Shown here piece after piece: positions 52,870 to 64,000 of a DNA stretch of 64,000 nt. How positions within the stretch are numbered: the stretch's first letter is position 1; each line of letters starts with the position of its first letter. The notes under the pieces were generated by a model, which saw only the letters and a list, made by a program, of their open reading frames with translations, was not told the DNA's origin and made no database searches. This DNA is from an uncultured Methanoregula sp. (lineage in GTDB: Archaea > Halobacteriota > Methanomicrobia > Methanomicrobiales > Methanospirillaceae): NCBI RefSeq assembly GCF_963677065.1, contig NZ_OY781872.1, positions 3,053,501-3,117,500 of the forward strand, given 5' to 3'. The position numbers and the translations under genes were made by a program.

Positions 52870-54255
52870 TCAAAACTCGCTGTGCCAGCGCAGCGAATAG
52901 ACCTGCACCGGCCCCCGGTCGCGGTTGTAGCCTGGGTGCACAAGGTGCTGAACCCCCAGCGAAAACGCAGACTGCAGCGTGCCCGCAGCCGTGGCCACGC
53001 CGGGCAGGGCCCAGCGGTAGTAGGCCTCAAGCACCTGCTCGGGCCCATAGTTGAGCCGGCCATCGCCCAGGAAGAAACCCTGCCCCCCCGCCGCCAGGTA
53101 GCTGCGGTGCGGCAAAGAGAGGCCATTGGCCGCCCATGCCAGGCCCCAGCGGTCGTTGCCCCGGCCCCAGGCCGCGCCAGAGAACTGGCCGCCCAGCGCG
53201 AACTGGCGGTCGATTTCGGTAAAGGCATAGGTCTCCGCCTGGCCGCTGTTGCGGCTGGCCCGCAGAAACAGCCCCGCGTCCTCGCCCAGGGGCACCTCCA
53301 GGGTCACACCCCAGCCGGTCTTGGCCTGGGCGCGCCGCACCTGGGCCACATCCGGCGTGCCAGCCTGGGCCAGCGCATCATCGAAGCGCCCCATCACGGC
53401 CCGGTTGCGAAAAGCAAGCACGCGCGCGCGCAGCGGCCCGGCGGGCACGGACACCGGCAGGTCGGACTCGGCTTCGATCTGGTCCCCGTAGTACCGGCGC
53501 CAGTGGCCGTCGAGCGCCAGCCCGTTGGATTCGCGTGGCATCGCCATGCGGGCGGCGCGCACGGCCCAGGTGGCGGTGCGGTATTCGACCATGGCCCCCA
53601 CCGAGTAGCCGCGCGCGTCTGCCGCATAGTCCCAGGCGCCATGCGTGAGGAACGACCAGTTGAAGAACTGCTCGCGCGGGTCCTTGGCGTAGGGGTTGTT
53701 GTCGAAGTAGTCGAGCAGCGAGAAAGCGCCGGCGCGGACCGTCCAGCGGCTGGTGCGCGACGTACCACCCAGCTCGTTGAAATCGGGCTCGATGGTGTCG
53801 GGTGCGCCGCCGGTGTCCCAGCGCTGCTGGACGAACAGGCGCGCCCGGTACACCGACAGATTGGCGCCCGAGGTGCGTGCCAGTTCACCATTGGACAGCC
53901 CGCCGGCACCGGCGAGGTGCGACAGGGGCACGCCCTGCGCAGCTTCGGGGTTGAAATGGGCCTCGGCCCCCTGCCACAGGCGCACGCCAAGATCGCCGGT
54001 GGCCGTGAAGGAGTAGGACTTTTCCCGCCCTGGCACCAGGCTGTTCGGGCCCGTGTAAGCAGCGTCAAACGCCGGCTTGGCCTGCCAGGCCCAGGTGGCC
54101 TGCGCATGCCAAGCCACGGCCGGGGCCTCGGCAGTTGGCTCGGCAGTTTGCGCCGCGGCGGGCCGGCAGGCAGCCGCGGCCAGCAACAGGGCCAGCGGGG
54201 CCATGGACGCTGCGGAACGGGCGCGGCGCCCGGCCGCCGCAATTCGGTGTGTCAT
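52870..54255 (-). CDS. OprB-like outer membrane porin
   Basis: About 461 residues with a signal peptide (LALLLAAAACRPAAAQ) and a beta-barrel pattern ending in YSLRWHSEF, the C-terminal Phe expected for outer membrane insertion. Segments such as WAWQAKPAFDAAYTGPNSL, RAGAFSLLDYFDNNPYAKD and SFLTHGAWDYAADARGYS recall carbohydrate-selective OprB/alginate-export-type porins. The ATG at 54255 precedes a basic n-region. It would pass small solutes across the outer membrane. Confidence 0.82.
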   Translation of the reverse strand: MTHRIAAAGRRARSAASMAPLALLLAAAACRPAAAQTAEPTAEAPAVAWHAQATWAWQAKPAFDAAYTGPNSLVPGREKSYSFTATGDLGVRLWQGAEAHFNPEAAQGVPLSHLAGAGGLSNGELARTSGANLSVYRARLFVQQRWDTGGAPDTIEPDFNELGGTSRTSRWTVRAGAFSLLDYFDNNPYAKDPREQFFNWSFLTHGAWDYAADARGYSVGAMVEYRTATWAVRAARMAMPRESNGLALDGHWRRYYGDQIEAESDLPVSVPAGPLRARVLAFRNRAVMGRFDDALAQAGTPDVAQVRRAQAKTGWGVTLEVPLGEDAGLFLRASRNSGQAETYAFTEIDRQFALGGQFSGAAWGRGNDRWGLAWAANGLSLPHRSYLAAGGQGFFLGDGRLNYGPEQVLEAYYRWALPGVATAAGTLQSAFSLGVQHLVHPGYNRDRGPVQVYSLRWHSEF

Positions 54256-54325
54256 GGCGCGCGAGTGTAGCGCCGACCCATGACACGACCGCAAGGAGGC
54301 CTAATCTTGGTCAAATCGACCTGTA

Positions 54326-54344
54326 GCGCTTGATTTGCAAGCGC
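54326..54344. repeat. Hairpin GCGCTTG-N5-CAAGCGC
   Basis: A perfect 7-bp stem with a 5-base loop, in the gap between porin and thiolase genes, flanked by TGTA and CACTAGCTAC. A related core (GCGCTTATGTACTGGGC on the minus strand) occurs near 46,250. From memory, such GCGCTT/AGCTA units are common between genes in Comamonadaceae. It may also act as a weak terminator for the thiolase transcript. Confidence 0.5.
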
Positions 54345-54367
54345 CACTAGCTACATTTTCAGTAGCA

Positions 54368-55561
54368 TCAGACCAGTTCGAGGGCCACGGCGGTGGCTTC
54401 GCCGCCGCCGATGCACAACGTGGCCAGGCCCTTGGTCAGACCGCGGGCCTTGAGGGCGTAGATCAGCGTGACCATGATGCGCGCACCGCTGGCACCGATG
54501 GGGTGCCCCAGCGCGCACGCACCGCCGTTGACGTTGACCTTGTCGTGCGGCAGGTTCAGCTCTTTCATGAGGGCCATGGGCACCACGGCGAAGGCTTCGT
54601 TGACCTCCCACAACTGCACGTCACCCACCTGCCAGCCGGCCTTGGCCAGCGCCTTCTGCGTGGCACCCAGCGGGGCCGTGGCAAACCACTCGGGCTCCTG
54701 CGCATGCGTGGCATGGCTCACGATGCGGGCCAGGGGCTTGGCGCCCAGCTTCTTGGCCGTGGACTCGCGCATCATCACCAGCGCAGCGGCGCCATCGTTG
54801 ATGGACGAGCTGGAGGCGGCGGTGATCGTGCCGTCCTTCTTGAAAGCGGGCTTCAGGCTGGCGATCTTCTCGAGCTTGACCTTTCCCGGGCCTTCATCCA
54901 CCGACACCACCGTCTCGCCCGCGCGGGTCTTGACGGTGACGGGCACGATCTCGGCCGCGAACGCGCCCGACTCGGTGGCCGCCTTGGCGCGCTGCACGCT
55001 GGCCGTGGCAAAAGCGTCCTGCTGCTCGCGCGTGAATTGGTACTTGGCGGCGCAGTCCTCGCCGAAGGTGCCCATGCTGCGGCCAGCCTCGTAGGCGTCT
55101 TCCAGGCCGTCGAGCATCATGTGGTCGAAGATGCGGTCATGGCCCAGGCGGTAGCCGCCACGGCCCTTTTGCAGCAGGTAGGGAGCGTTGGTCATGCTTT
55201 CCATGCCGCCCGCCACCATGACGTCGTGCGTGCCGGCCAGCAGCATGTCGTGCGCAAACATGGCGGCCTTCATGCCCGAGCCGCACATCTTGCTCAAAGT
55301 GACGGCGCCTGCCTCTTTGGGCAAACCGCCCTTGAACGCCGCCTGGCGCGCTGGCGCCTGGCCCTGGCCCGCCATCAGGCAGTTGCCGAACAGCACTTCA
55401 CCCACGGCGTCGGGCGAAACACCGGCCCGTTCGATGGCCGCCTTGATGGCGGCGCCGCCCAGGTCGTGCGCGGCCAGGCTGGAAAAGTCGCCCTGCAACG
55501 AACCCATGGGGGTGCGTGCGGCGCCGACGATGACGATGGGGTCTTGCAAAGATGCGGACAT
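54368..55561 (-). CDS. Acetyl-CoA C-acetyltransferase (thiolase)
   Basis: A 397-residue thiolase. The acylated Cys lies in LSKMCGSGMKAAM, and the C-terminal motifs are NVNGGACALGHPIGASGAR and ATLCIGGGEATAVALE with the second Cys. WEVNEAFAVVPMA is also typical. It splits acetoacetyl-CoA or condenses acetyl-CoA. It follows aceK by 38 bases in the liu-aceK gene row and supplies the end step after HMG-CoA lyase once acetoacetate is activated. Confidence 0.95.
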   Translation of the reverse strand: MSASLQDPIVIVGAARTPMGSLQGDFSSLAAHDLGGAAIKAAIERAGVSPDAVGEVLFGNCLMAGQGQAPARQAAFKGGLPKEAGAVTLSKMCGSGMKAAMFAHDMLLAGTHDVMVAGGMESMTNAPYLLQKGRGGYRLGHDRIFDHMMLDGLEDAYEAGRSMGTFGEDCAAKYQFTREQQDAFATASVQRAKAATESGAFAAEIVPVTVKTRAGETVVSVDEGPGKVKLEKIASLKPAFKKDGTITAASSSSINDGAAALVMMRESTAKKLGAKPLARIVSHATHAQEPEWFATAPLGATQKALAKAGWQVGDVQLWEVNEAFAVVPMALMKELNLPHDKVNVNGGACALGHPIGASGARIMVTLIYALKARGLTKGLATLCIGGGEATAVALELV

Positions 55562-55599
55562 GGAAAGGCTCCTGTGGATCAAATAAAAATACGCAATGG

Positions 55600-57405
55600 T
55601 CAGTGGGCCGCGGCGGCGTGCGGAAAACGCCGCTCGGGGTCGTAGGGAAAGACGTCGTACACGTAGCCGGCACGGACACGCTCCTGGTGCGTTTGCCAGA
55701 ACGCTACATCGAGCAGGTCGGCATGGTGCTGCATGAACACGGCCCGCACGGCATCGTTGCCGAGCAGAAAGGGACCAAAGGTCTCGGGAAACACGTCGTG
55801 CGGGCCCACCGTGTACCAGACCTCGCCGCTCATCTCCTCTTCTTCGTTGCGCGGTGCGGGCACGCGGCGGAAGTTGCAGTCGGTGAGGTATTCGATCTCG
55901 TCGTAGTCGTAGAACACCACCTTGCCGTTGCGCGTGACACCGAAGTTCTTCCAGAGCATGTCGCCGGGGAAGATGTTGGCGGCCACAAGGTCCTTGATGG
56001 CGTTGCCGTATTCGATCACGCTGTGCTCCATCTGCTGGCGCGCACGAGGGTCTGACAGGCCGGTATCGAAGGCTTCCTGCAGGTAGATGTTGAGCGGGAT
56101 CATGCGCCGCTCGATGTAGAGGTGCTTGATGATGACTTCGCTCTGGCCGTCGCCATCGCGGTCGCTGATTTCGAGCTGGCTGGGCGCGAATTTCTCGATC
56201 TCGGCAATCAGGGCGTCGTCGAAACGGTTGCGTGGAAACGCGACTTCGCTGTACTCCAGCGTGTCGGCCATGCGGCCCACGCGGTCGTGCTGCTTGACCA
56301 GCAGGTACTTGGCCTTGATCTGCTCGCGCGTGGTTTCCTTCGGCGGCGGGAAATAGTCCTTGATGAGCTTGAACACGAATGGAAAGCTCGGCAGATCAAA
56401 CACCAGCATCACCATGCCCTTGATGCCGGGCGCGATGCGGAACTGGTCGCTGGAGTGCTTCAGGTGGTAGAGGAAGTCACGGTAGAACAGCGTCTTGCCC
56501 TGCTTGGCCAGGCCCAGGGCGTTGTAGATTTCGGCGCGAGGCTTGCGCGGCATGAGGCTGCGCAGGAACTGCACATAGGCGCTGGGCACCTCCATGTCGA
56601 CCATAAAGTAGGCACGCGCAAAGCTGAACAGCATCTGCAGGTCATCTTCACCAAACAGCACCGCATCGATGAACAGCCGGCCGTCGTCGCCATGCAGGAT
56701 GGGCAAGGCAAACGGCACTTCGGTGAAGCCGTTGATGATCTTGCCGACCACGTAGGCGCCCTTGTTGCGGTAGAACAGGCTGCTGAGCACCTGGATCTGG
56801 AAGTTGGCGCGCAGTCTGACCTTGTCGAGCCTTGCGCGCATGGCATCGGCCACGCAGTCGGCGTCGCGCTGCAGGTCGGCAAACTCGCGCTGCAGCTGGA
56901 AGTTGTCGATGACGCCACACAGCGTCTGGCGCATGTTGTCGCGCGTGGGGTAGTAGGCGCGGTAGGTCGGTCGCGCGGCGGGCTCGTCGTTTTCGATGTA
57001 TTCGGTGCTGACGGCCGGCCGCACGAAGATGAAGTCGTTGTGAAAATGCGTGCGGTGCAGGATCTTGGTGGTGACCGAGTTGAAGAAGGTCTCGGCCAGC
57101 TCGGGCTGGTGGTGGTTGACCAGCAGCCCGATGTAGTGCAGCTTGACCTGGTGCCACACGTCCATGGGCTGCGCGCCGGCGCCAAACTCCTTTTCGAGCC
57201 GCCGCACACACTCCTTCACCCGCAGGTCATAGAACTCGATGCGCTCGCGCTGCGCCCGCTGCTGACCATGCCAGTCGGCGGTTTCGAAGCGGTGTTTGGC
57301 CCGCGCGGACTCGGTGCGGAACAGCCGGTAGTGCCGGTTGAAGCCATCCATCATGGCCTTGGCGATGCCGTAGGCCTGCGGAGCGTCGAGCCGCTGGGGG
57401 AACAT
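55600..57405 (-). CDS. aceK: Isocitrate dehydrogenase kinase/phosphatase
   Basis: About 601 residues from the ATG at 57405 (E. coli AceK is 578). [20 protein letters not shown] and [20 protein letters not shown] are the usual start; the open frame upstream is not homologous. The nucleotide loop region [20 protein letters not shown] and [22 protein letters not shown], with catalytic Asp and Asn positions, are present. AceK phosphorylates and dephosphorylates isocitrate dehydrogenase to switch carbon to the glyoxylate shunt, which matters when growing on acetyl-CoA from leucine or fatty acids. Confidence 0.96.
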   Translation of the reverse strand: MFPQRLDAPQAYGIAKAMMDGFNRHYRLFRTESARAKHRFETADWHGQQRAQRERIEFYDLRVKECVRRLEKEFGAGAQPMDVWHQVKLHYIGLLVNHHQPELAETFFNSVTTKILHRTHFHNDFIFVRPAVSTEYIENDEPAARPTYRAYYPTRDNMRQTLCGVIDNFQLQREFADLQRDADCVADAMRARLDKVRLRANFQIQVLSSLFYRNKGAYVVGKIINGFTEVPFALPILHGDDGRLFIDAVLFGEDDLQMLFSFARAYFMVDMEVPSAYVQFLRSLMPRKPRAEIYNALGLAKQGKTLFYRDFLYHLKHSSDQFRIAPGIKGMVMLVFDLPSFPFVFKLIKDYFPPPKETTREQIKAKYLLVKQHDRVGRMADTLEYSEVAFPRNRFDDALIAEIEKFAPSQLEISDRDGDGQSEVIIKHLYIERRMIPLNIYLQEAFDTGLSDPRARQQMEHSVIEYGNAIKDLVAANIFPGDMLWKNFGVTRNGKVVFYDYDEIEYLTDCNFRRVPAPRNEEEEMSGEVWYTVGPHDVFPETFGPFLLGNDAVRAVFMQHHADLLDVAFWQTHQERVRAGYVYDVFPYDPERRFPHAAAAH

Positions 57406-57431
57406 GCCGGGTCCTGCGGGGCCGTAAAAAT

Positions 57432-58091
57432 CTACTGCCTTGTAACGCTGGCCACGCCCGCAATGGCGGCCTTGTAGAGCGATTCGAGCCCTTCGGTGCT
57501 GTCCACGGTCATGTGCAGGTTGTTGATCAGACCGTCTTTCAGACCGTAGCACCAGCCGTGCAGGGTGACCTTCTGGCCCCGGCCCCAGGCGTCCAGCATG
57601 ACGGTGGTCTGTGCAATGTTCACCACCTGCTCGATGGCGTTGAGTTCGCACAGCGCGTCGTGCCGCCACTCGGGCGCAATCGTCGCCAGCAGGTCCCGGT
57701 GGCGATCGCGCACATCCGCCACGTGACGGATCCAGTTGTCCGCCAGGCCTACGCGCATTCCATTCAACGCCGCCAGCACCCCTCCGCAACCGTAGTGGCC
57801 GACCACCATGAGGTGCTCGATATGCAACTGATCCACCGCATACTGGATGGTGGACAGGCAGTTGAGGTCGGTGGGCACTACCACGTTGGCCACGTTGCGG
57901 TGCACGAAGATTTCACCCGGCTCCAGGCCGGTGATCTGGTTCGCGGGCACGCGACTGTCCGAGCACCCCACCCACATGTACTTGGGCTTTTGCTGTGCCA
58001 TCAGGCCGGTAAAGAAGCCCGGCCGGTCACGCTCCATCTGGGCGGCCCAGGCTCTGTTGTGGATGAAAAGCTCTTCAATGGGTGTAGACAT
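57432..58091 (-). CDS. can: Beta-class carbonic anhydrase, cytoplasmic
   Basis: A 219-residue protein. Zinc ligands are in [16 protein letters not shown] and [14 protein letters not shown]. The N-terminus [18 protein letters not shown] is typical of the E. coli Can type, with no export signal. It makes bicarbonate, which biotin carboxylases such as the methylcrotonyl-CoA enzyme consume, so its place within the liu gene row is meaningful. It lies between liuA and aceK with gaps of 26-41 bases. Confidence 0.94.
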   Translation of the reverse strand: MSTPIEELFIHNRAWAAQMERDRPGFFTGLMAQQKPKYMWVGCSDSRVPANQITGLEPGEIFVHRNVANVVVPTDLNCLSTIQYAVDQLHIEHLMVVGHYGCGGVLAALNGMRVGLADNWIRHVADVRDRHRDLLATIAPEWRHDALCELNAIEQVVNIAQTTVMLDAWGRGQKVTLHGWCYGLKDGLINNLHMTVDSTEGLESLYKAAIAGVASVTRQ

Positions 58092-58132
58092 GGGGGAAAA
58101 CTCGCAGGGTTAGGAGGTGCGGCGGAGGGATT

Positions 58133-59323
58133 TCAACAGGTTTCGGCGAACAATTCGCGGCCAATCAGCATGCGACGGATCTCGCTGGTGCCGGCACCAA
58201 TTTCGTACAGCTTGGCATCGCGCCAGAGACGGCCGAGCGGATATTCGTTGATGTAGCCGTTGCCACCGAATACCTGCACGCCTTCCCCTGCCATCCATGT
58301 GGCCTTTTCGGCGCACCACAGGATGACGCTGGCGCAGTCCTTGCGCACCTGGCGCACGTGGTCAGTGCCGAGCATGTCAAGATTCTTGGCCACGGTGTAG
58401 GCAAACGACCGGCCCGCCTGCAACACGGTATACATGTCCGCGACCTTGCCCTGGATGAGCTGGAACTCACCGATGCTCTGGCCGAACTGCTTGCGGTCGT
58501 GGATGTAGGGCACCACGTTGTCCATGACTGCCTGCATGATGCCCAGGGGGCCGCCGGTCAGCACGGCTCGTTCGTAGTCGAGGCCGCTCATCAGCACCTT
58601 GGCACCCATGTTCAGGCCACCGAGCACGTTGGCGGCTGGCACTTCCACATTGTTGAATACCAGTTCGCCGGTGTGGCTGCCGCGCATGCCGAGCTTGTCG
58701 AGCTTTTGCGCGATGCTGAAACCGGGCATGCCCTTTTCGATGAGGAACGCCGTGACGCCGCGCGCGCCCATTTCCGGCTCGGTCTTGGCGTAGACCACAA
58801 GCGTGTCTGCGTCCGGGCCATTCGTGATCCACATCTTGCTGCCGTTGAGCAGGTAGTAACCGCCTTTGTCTTCCGCCTTGAGCTTCATGCTGATCACGTC
58901 GGACCCGGCACCGGGCTCGCTCATGGCCAATGCGCCCACATGCTCGCCACTGATGAGCTTGGGCAGGTACTTGGCCTTCTGCGCCTCATTGCCGTTGCGG
59001 TTGATCTGGTTCACGCACAAGTTGCTGTGCGCGCCATACGAGAGGCCCACAGCAGCGCTGGCACGGGAGATTTCCTCCATGGCCACCATGTGAGCGAGGT
59101 AACCCATCGCGGCGCCGCCGTATTGCTCAGGCACCGTGATGCCCAGCACGCCGAGGTCGCCCATCTTGCGCCAGACGTCCATGGGGAACTGGTCGCTACG
59201 GTCGATTTCTGCCGCGCGTGGAGCGATTTCTGCCTGGGCGAAGTCGCGCACCGCGTCGCGCAGCGCGTCGATATCTTCACCCAATTGAAAGTTGAGACCT
59301 GGAATGTTGGCGGGAATGCTCAT
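58133..59323 (-). CDS. liuA: Isovaleryl-CoA dehydrogenase
   Basis: A 396-residue acyl-CoA dehydrogenase with FAD-binding motifs [17 protein letters not shown] and [20 protein letters not shown]. The catalytic Glu is in [19 protein letters not shown], the position found in isovaleryl-CoA dehydrogenases. The C-terminus [19 protein letters not shown] is diagnostic of the family. It oxidises isovaleryl-CoA to 3-methylcrotonyl-CoA. GAGGAGA precedes the ATG. The LiuR operator lies upstream of the preceding thioesterase gene. Confidence 0.96.
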   Translation of the reverse strand: MSIPANIPGLNFQLGEDIDALRDAVRDFAQAEIAPRAAEIDRSDQFPMDVWRKMGDLGVLGITVPEQYGGAAMGYLAHMVAMEEISRASAAVGLSYGAHSNLCVNQINRNGNEAQKAKYLPKLISGEHVGALAMSEPGAGSDVISMKLKAEDKGGYYLLNGSKMWITNGPDADTLVVYAKTEPEMGARGVTAFLIEKGMPGFSIAQKLDKLGMRGSHTGELVFNNVEVPAANVLGGLNMGAKVLMSGLDYERAVLTGGPLGIMQAVMDNVVPYIHDRKQFGQSIGEFQLIQGKVADMYTVLQAGRSFAYTVAKNLDMLGTDHVRQVRKDCASVILWCAEKATWMAGEGVQVFGGNGYINEYPLGRLWRDAKLYEIGAGTSEIRRMLIGRELFAETC

Positions 59324-59363
59324 GGAATATCTCCTCGGATCGATGGAACGGTGTTGGTATTTT

Positions 59364-59825
59364 TCAGTGGCGTATGTTTTCGCGGCCAGACACGGCCATC
59401 AGGGTGCAGCCCATGGTGGCAACGAGTTTTTCCCTCCCCGCATCGTTGGCGTAGGCGCGGCCTTCGCACACGGTGATCGTGCGCCCTGGTTTGAGCACCC
59501 GGCCCTCCATGCGGAAACGCTGCCCTTGCGAGGGAGCCAGCAAGTTGATCTTGAATTCAATGGTCAATACGGCCGCGTCTTCGGCCATTAGTGTGAAACC
59601 GGCATAGCCGCATGCCGAATCGAGAGCAGTGGCCACCATGCCCGCGTGCAGAAAGCCGTGCTGTTGGGTCAGCCCTGGCGCCCAGTCCAGCTCGATATCG
59701 ACCGCGCCGGGCGCCACGAGGCCCAGCCGCGCACCTAGCGTCTGCATGGCGCCCTGCCGGGCGAAGCTGTCGTGCACCCGTTGGGCAAAGCCCGGTGTCT
59801 GGACCTCGAAAGGAATTGAACCCAC
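59364..59825 (-). CDS. PaaI-family thioesterase (hotdog fold)
   Basis: A 153-residue hotdog-fold protein beginning at a GTG, with AGGAGG 4-9 bases before it. [21 protein letters not shown] is the catalytic helix region and [15 protein letters not shown] the central strand. It probably hydrolyses short acyl-CoA to recover CoA. It is the first gene after the palindromic operator and so probably begins the LiuR-controlled transcript ahead of liuA. Confidence 0.9.
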   Translation of the reverse strand: MGSIPFEVQTPGFAQRVHDSFARQGAMQTLGARLGLVAPGAVDIELDWAPGLTQQHGFLHAGMVATALDSACGYAGFTLMAEDAAVLTIEFKINLLAPSQGQRFRMEGRVLKPGRTITVCEGRAYANDAGREKLVATMGCTLMAVSGRENIRH

Positions 59826-59840
59826 GCGTCCTCCTGATTT

Positions 59841-59856
59841 ACGTTTACGTAAACGT
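59841..59856. promoter_or_regulatory. LiuR operator upstream of the thioesterase-liuA transcript
   Basis: ACGTTTACGTAAACGT is a perfect 16-base palindrome between the LiuR stop and the thioesterase start. A TTGACG runs into it on the minus strand, so binding would overlap the promoter, as MerR-family regulators do. LiuR sites predicted in proteobacteria have this kind of GTTTACGTAAAC core. A second, less perfect copy lies before liuR. Confidence 0.75.
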
Positions 59857-59866
59857 CAATTATCAA

Positions 59867-60262
59867 TCATTTCTGCTGCTCAACCTTCAGCAACAGCGCG
59901 CGTGCTTCCTTTTCGTGCTCCTGCACTTCTTCGAGGTTGGCTTGCAGATCGGCCATCTGGTCTTCCAGTTGCCGACGATGGACCACCAGGACATCCAGAA
60001 ACTTGCGCAATTGCACGCCGGTGTCACGGGGGCTGTCATAGAGATCAATAATTTCCTTGGCCTCGCTCAGAGACAGGCCTAGGCGCTTAGCCCGAAGCGT
60101 CAGACGGAGTCTGGTCCGATCACGCGCGCTGTAGACACGACTGCGCCCTGCCGGCCCGTTGCGTTCTGGCTGGAGAAGGCCCATGTCTTCATAGAAGCGG
60201 ATGGCACGGGTGGTGAGGTCGAACTCTTTGGCGAGATCGCTGATGGTATAGGTGAGGGCCAT
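59867..60262 (-). CDS. liuR: MerR-family regulator LiuR
   Basis: A 131-residue MerR protein. The DNA-binding part reads TYTISDLAKEFDLTTRAIRF and YEDMGLLQPERNG, followed by a coiled coil (LVVHRRQLEDQMADLQANLE). It lacks the cysteines of metal-sensing MerR proteins. Position beside liuA and matched palindromes identify it as LiuR, regulator of leucine/isovalerate breakdown; the effector is probably an acyl-CoA intermediate. The ATG at 60262 is preferred; the frame upstream is not homologous. Confidence 0.9.
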   Translation of the reverse strand: MALTYTISDLAKEFDLTTRAIRFYEDMGLLQPERNGPAGRSRVYSARDRTRLRLTLRAKRLGLSLSEAKEIIDLYDSPRDTGVQLRKFLDVLVVHRRQLEDQMADLQANLEEVQEHEKEARALLLKVEQQK

Positions 60263-60328
60263 GTTGGAGCAGTGCTGCGGGGTAGTGTGTGCGGGCTGTG
60301 GCCGCCGAGTCTCCACTACAGCGATTTC

Positions 60329-60348
60329 TGACGTTTACGTTAACGTCA
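60329..60348. promoter_or_regulatory. Second LiuR-type operator, upstream of liuR
   Basis: TGACGTTTACGTTAACGTCA, an imperfect palindrome with 18 of 20 symmetrical bases, lies 67 bases upstream of the liuR start. It shares ACGTTTACGT with the operator at 59841. Autoregulation of liuR is the natural reading. Confidence 0.7.
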
Positions 60349-60605
60349 ATCGTACATCATCACATCGACACCCGAACTGCCATCGGGCACTGCATTGCCC
60401 GGTGACGCTGTGATGCTCTGGTGACTGCGTGCCACATCCCAAGTCGTAACCGTAGTCGCACTAGGTTTTTGCCCGGCGCACCAATCTATTTGGTCTCTGC
60501 CGTGCGCAATCGCCAAGTGGACTGGGGCGGCGGTGTTAGGTCCAGAGAATGTAGGTTCAGCCCAGGATAGTGCGCGCTCTGGGTGCCTGCCGGGAGGCAG
60601 GGTAA
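60349..60605. other. Stretch without a supported gene
   Basis: About 250 bases between the liuR promoter and a gene remnant. I see no domain-bearing frame, no RNA gene and no repeat. Confidence 0.4.
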
Positions 60606-60737
60606 GTTGCTCCGCTGACGACGGTATCTGACCGTGTGGTGTTGCTGGCGACGCAGCCGCTGACCGTGAACGAAGACTGGAGGGCCTTTGGCTCGGGTGA
60701 GCTGAAGGTTTTTGCTGGCGGCCAGGAAGCCTTGTGA
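60606..60737 (+). pseudogene. C-terminal remnant of a class II glutamine amidotransferase-like gene
   Basis: After a stop at 60603-60605 the plus strand reads LTTVSDRVVLLATQPLTVNE, then DWRAFGSGELKVFAGG and a TGA at 60735-60737. This looks like the C-terminal end of YafJ-type class II glutamine amidotransferases (the phrase ATxPLTxNExW is typical). The upstream 200 residues are absent, so it is a decayed 3' fragment lying next to the rRNA operon. It is a short match, made from memory of the family. Confidence 0.45.
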
Positions 60738-60860
60738 GTGGCTTCAGATTGTTCGGCCTGGGAGGCCGAGGTCAAGACCTGGGCTGAAGCAGTCCAGACT
60801 CCCGCCTCTCACACAGCAGCGGACAGGTAGAGTGAGTTGGTGTGATTTCGAAAGCAGAAA

Positions 60861-60890
60861 CGCCCCACCCTGAGAATACAGGGAGGGGCG
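60861..60890 (-). terminator. Terminator of the rRNA operon
   Basis: CGCCCC-A-CCCTG and CAGGG-A-GGGGCG form a 12-position stem with one A-A mismatch and a 6-base loop. On the minus strand it follows the 5S gene by 16 bases and is followed by TTTCTGCTTTC, a weak T-rich tract. It fits an intrinsic terminator. Confidence 0.85.
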
Positions 60891-60906
60891 TAGCTGGGCT
60901 GTAAGA

Positions 60907-61020
60907 GCCTGACGATGACCTACTTTCACACGGGAACCCGCACTATCATCGGCGCAAAGTCGTTTCACTGTCCTGTTCGGGATGGGAAGGAGTGGGACCA
61001 ACTTGCTATGGTCATCAGGC
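60907..61020 (-). rRNA. rrf: 5S ribosomal RNA
   Basis: On the minus strand the sequence starts GCCTGATGACCATAGCAAG, includes CCCATCCCGAACAGGACAGT and CGCCGATGATAGT, and ends GGTCATCGTCAGGC, pairing with the 5' end. About 114 bases, of bacterial type. It lies about 155 bases downstream of 23S rRNA, with a terminator after it. Confidence 0.96.
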
Positions 61021-61175
61021 ATAACTTGGTGTTGTGCTGCTCTGTGAGCAACACAACGAATTCATAGAGTTTGGAATCAGATTTTATGTGTTTTGACTGC
61101 GTCTAACTTGGCATAACAATCTTTGAAGCTTTACACGCACCCGTTGGGGTCTGCGCGCTGGCTATCAAAGTTATA

Positions 61176-64000
<2,825 letters not shown>

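Noticed and set aside
52596..53228. A 210-codon minus-strand frame across the MITE-like element and the porin 3' end
   Set aside because: It is out of frame with the porin and lacks domains; the porin frame has the expected barrel pattern and terminal Phe.
57406..57789. Extra 128 codons before aceK in the same frame
   Set aside because: They lie over the carbonic anhydrase gene on the same strand in another frame and share nothing with AceK.
60754..60768. CGGCCT-GGG-AGGCCG hairpin as a terminator
   Set aside because: It has a good stem but no T tract on either strand; the stem at 60861-60890 is the better terminator for the rRNA operon.

Overview
The window joins two genomes. Bases 1 to about 27,386 read as a methanogenic archaeon, most likely of the order Methanomicrobiales: archaeal RNase J, archaeal-type UMP kinase, an AmmeMemoRadiSam radical SAM protein, TATA-box promoters, a tRNA gene without encoded CCA, and a 7TM-PAS histidine kinase. 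From 27,423 to the end it reads as a betaproteobacterium of the family Comamonadaceae (Acidovorax-like): high-GC genes with Shine-Dalgarno sites, a Bug-family binding protein, AceK, LiuR and a bacterial 23S-5S rRNA tail. The change falls inside an archaeal gene, whose N-terminal half is missing, and in the gap downstream of a complete bacterial gene. I read it as an assembly or amplification chimera, not a biological junction. The lineage names are inference from gene content.

Archaeal part. It opens with a partial response-regulator gene, RNase J and a small lipoprotein. A potassium locus follows: a fused KdpC-KdpA protein, KdpB, a KdpD-like sensor that lacks its kinase domain, and a convergent Kup transporter. 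Next come a secreted transglutaminase-like protein, tRNA-Pro beside endonuclease III, UMP kinase, a zinc ribbon protein, a histidine kinase, AmrS overlapping a Mut7-C RNase, a small membrane cytochrome-like protein and a sulfite-oxidase-like molybdoenzyme. The last block (21,302-27,386) is a tightly overlapping operon for a group 4 hydrogenase-like membrane complex. By eye its catalytic subunits have lost every cysteine that would bind the NiFe centre and the proximal FeS cluster, while its membrane subunits keep transport residues. It resembles Ehr (energy-converting hydrogenase-related) complexes.

Bacterial part. Most genes belong to leucine/isovalerate and acyl-CoA breakdown: isovaleryl-CoA dehydrogenase with a LiuR regulator and palindromic operators, both methylcrotonyl-CoA carboxylase subunits, an enoyl-CoA hydratase, HMG-CoA lyase, a thiolase and an acyl-CoA synthetase. 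Together they cover isovaleryl-CoA to acetyl-CoA. A LysR-controlled operon with a dehydrogenase, a BKACE-type beta-keto acid cleavage enzyme and a Bug binding protein looks like an uptake and breakdown route for a hydroxy or keto acid. Accessory items are a lower-GC HARE-HTH/GIY-YIG gene, a 263-bp MITE-like element, a (CCCCTG)7 repeat, and an acyl-CoA dehydrogenase broken by one extra base in a C run. The right end holds a terminator, 5S rRNA and nearly all of 23S rRNA on the minus strand, next to the remnant of a glutamine amidotransferase gene.
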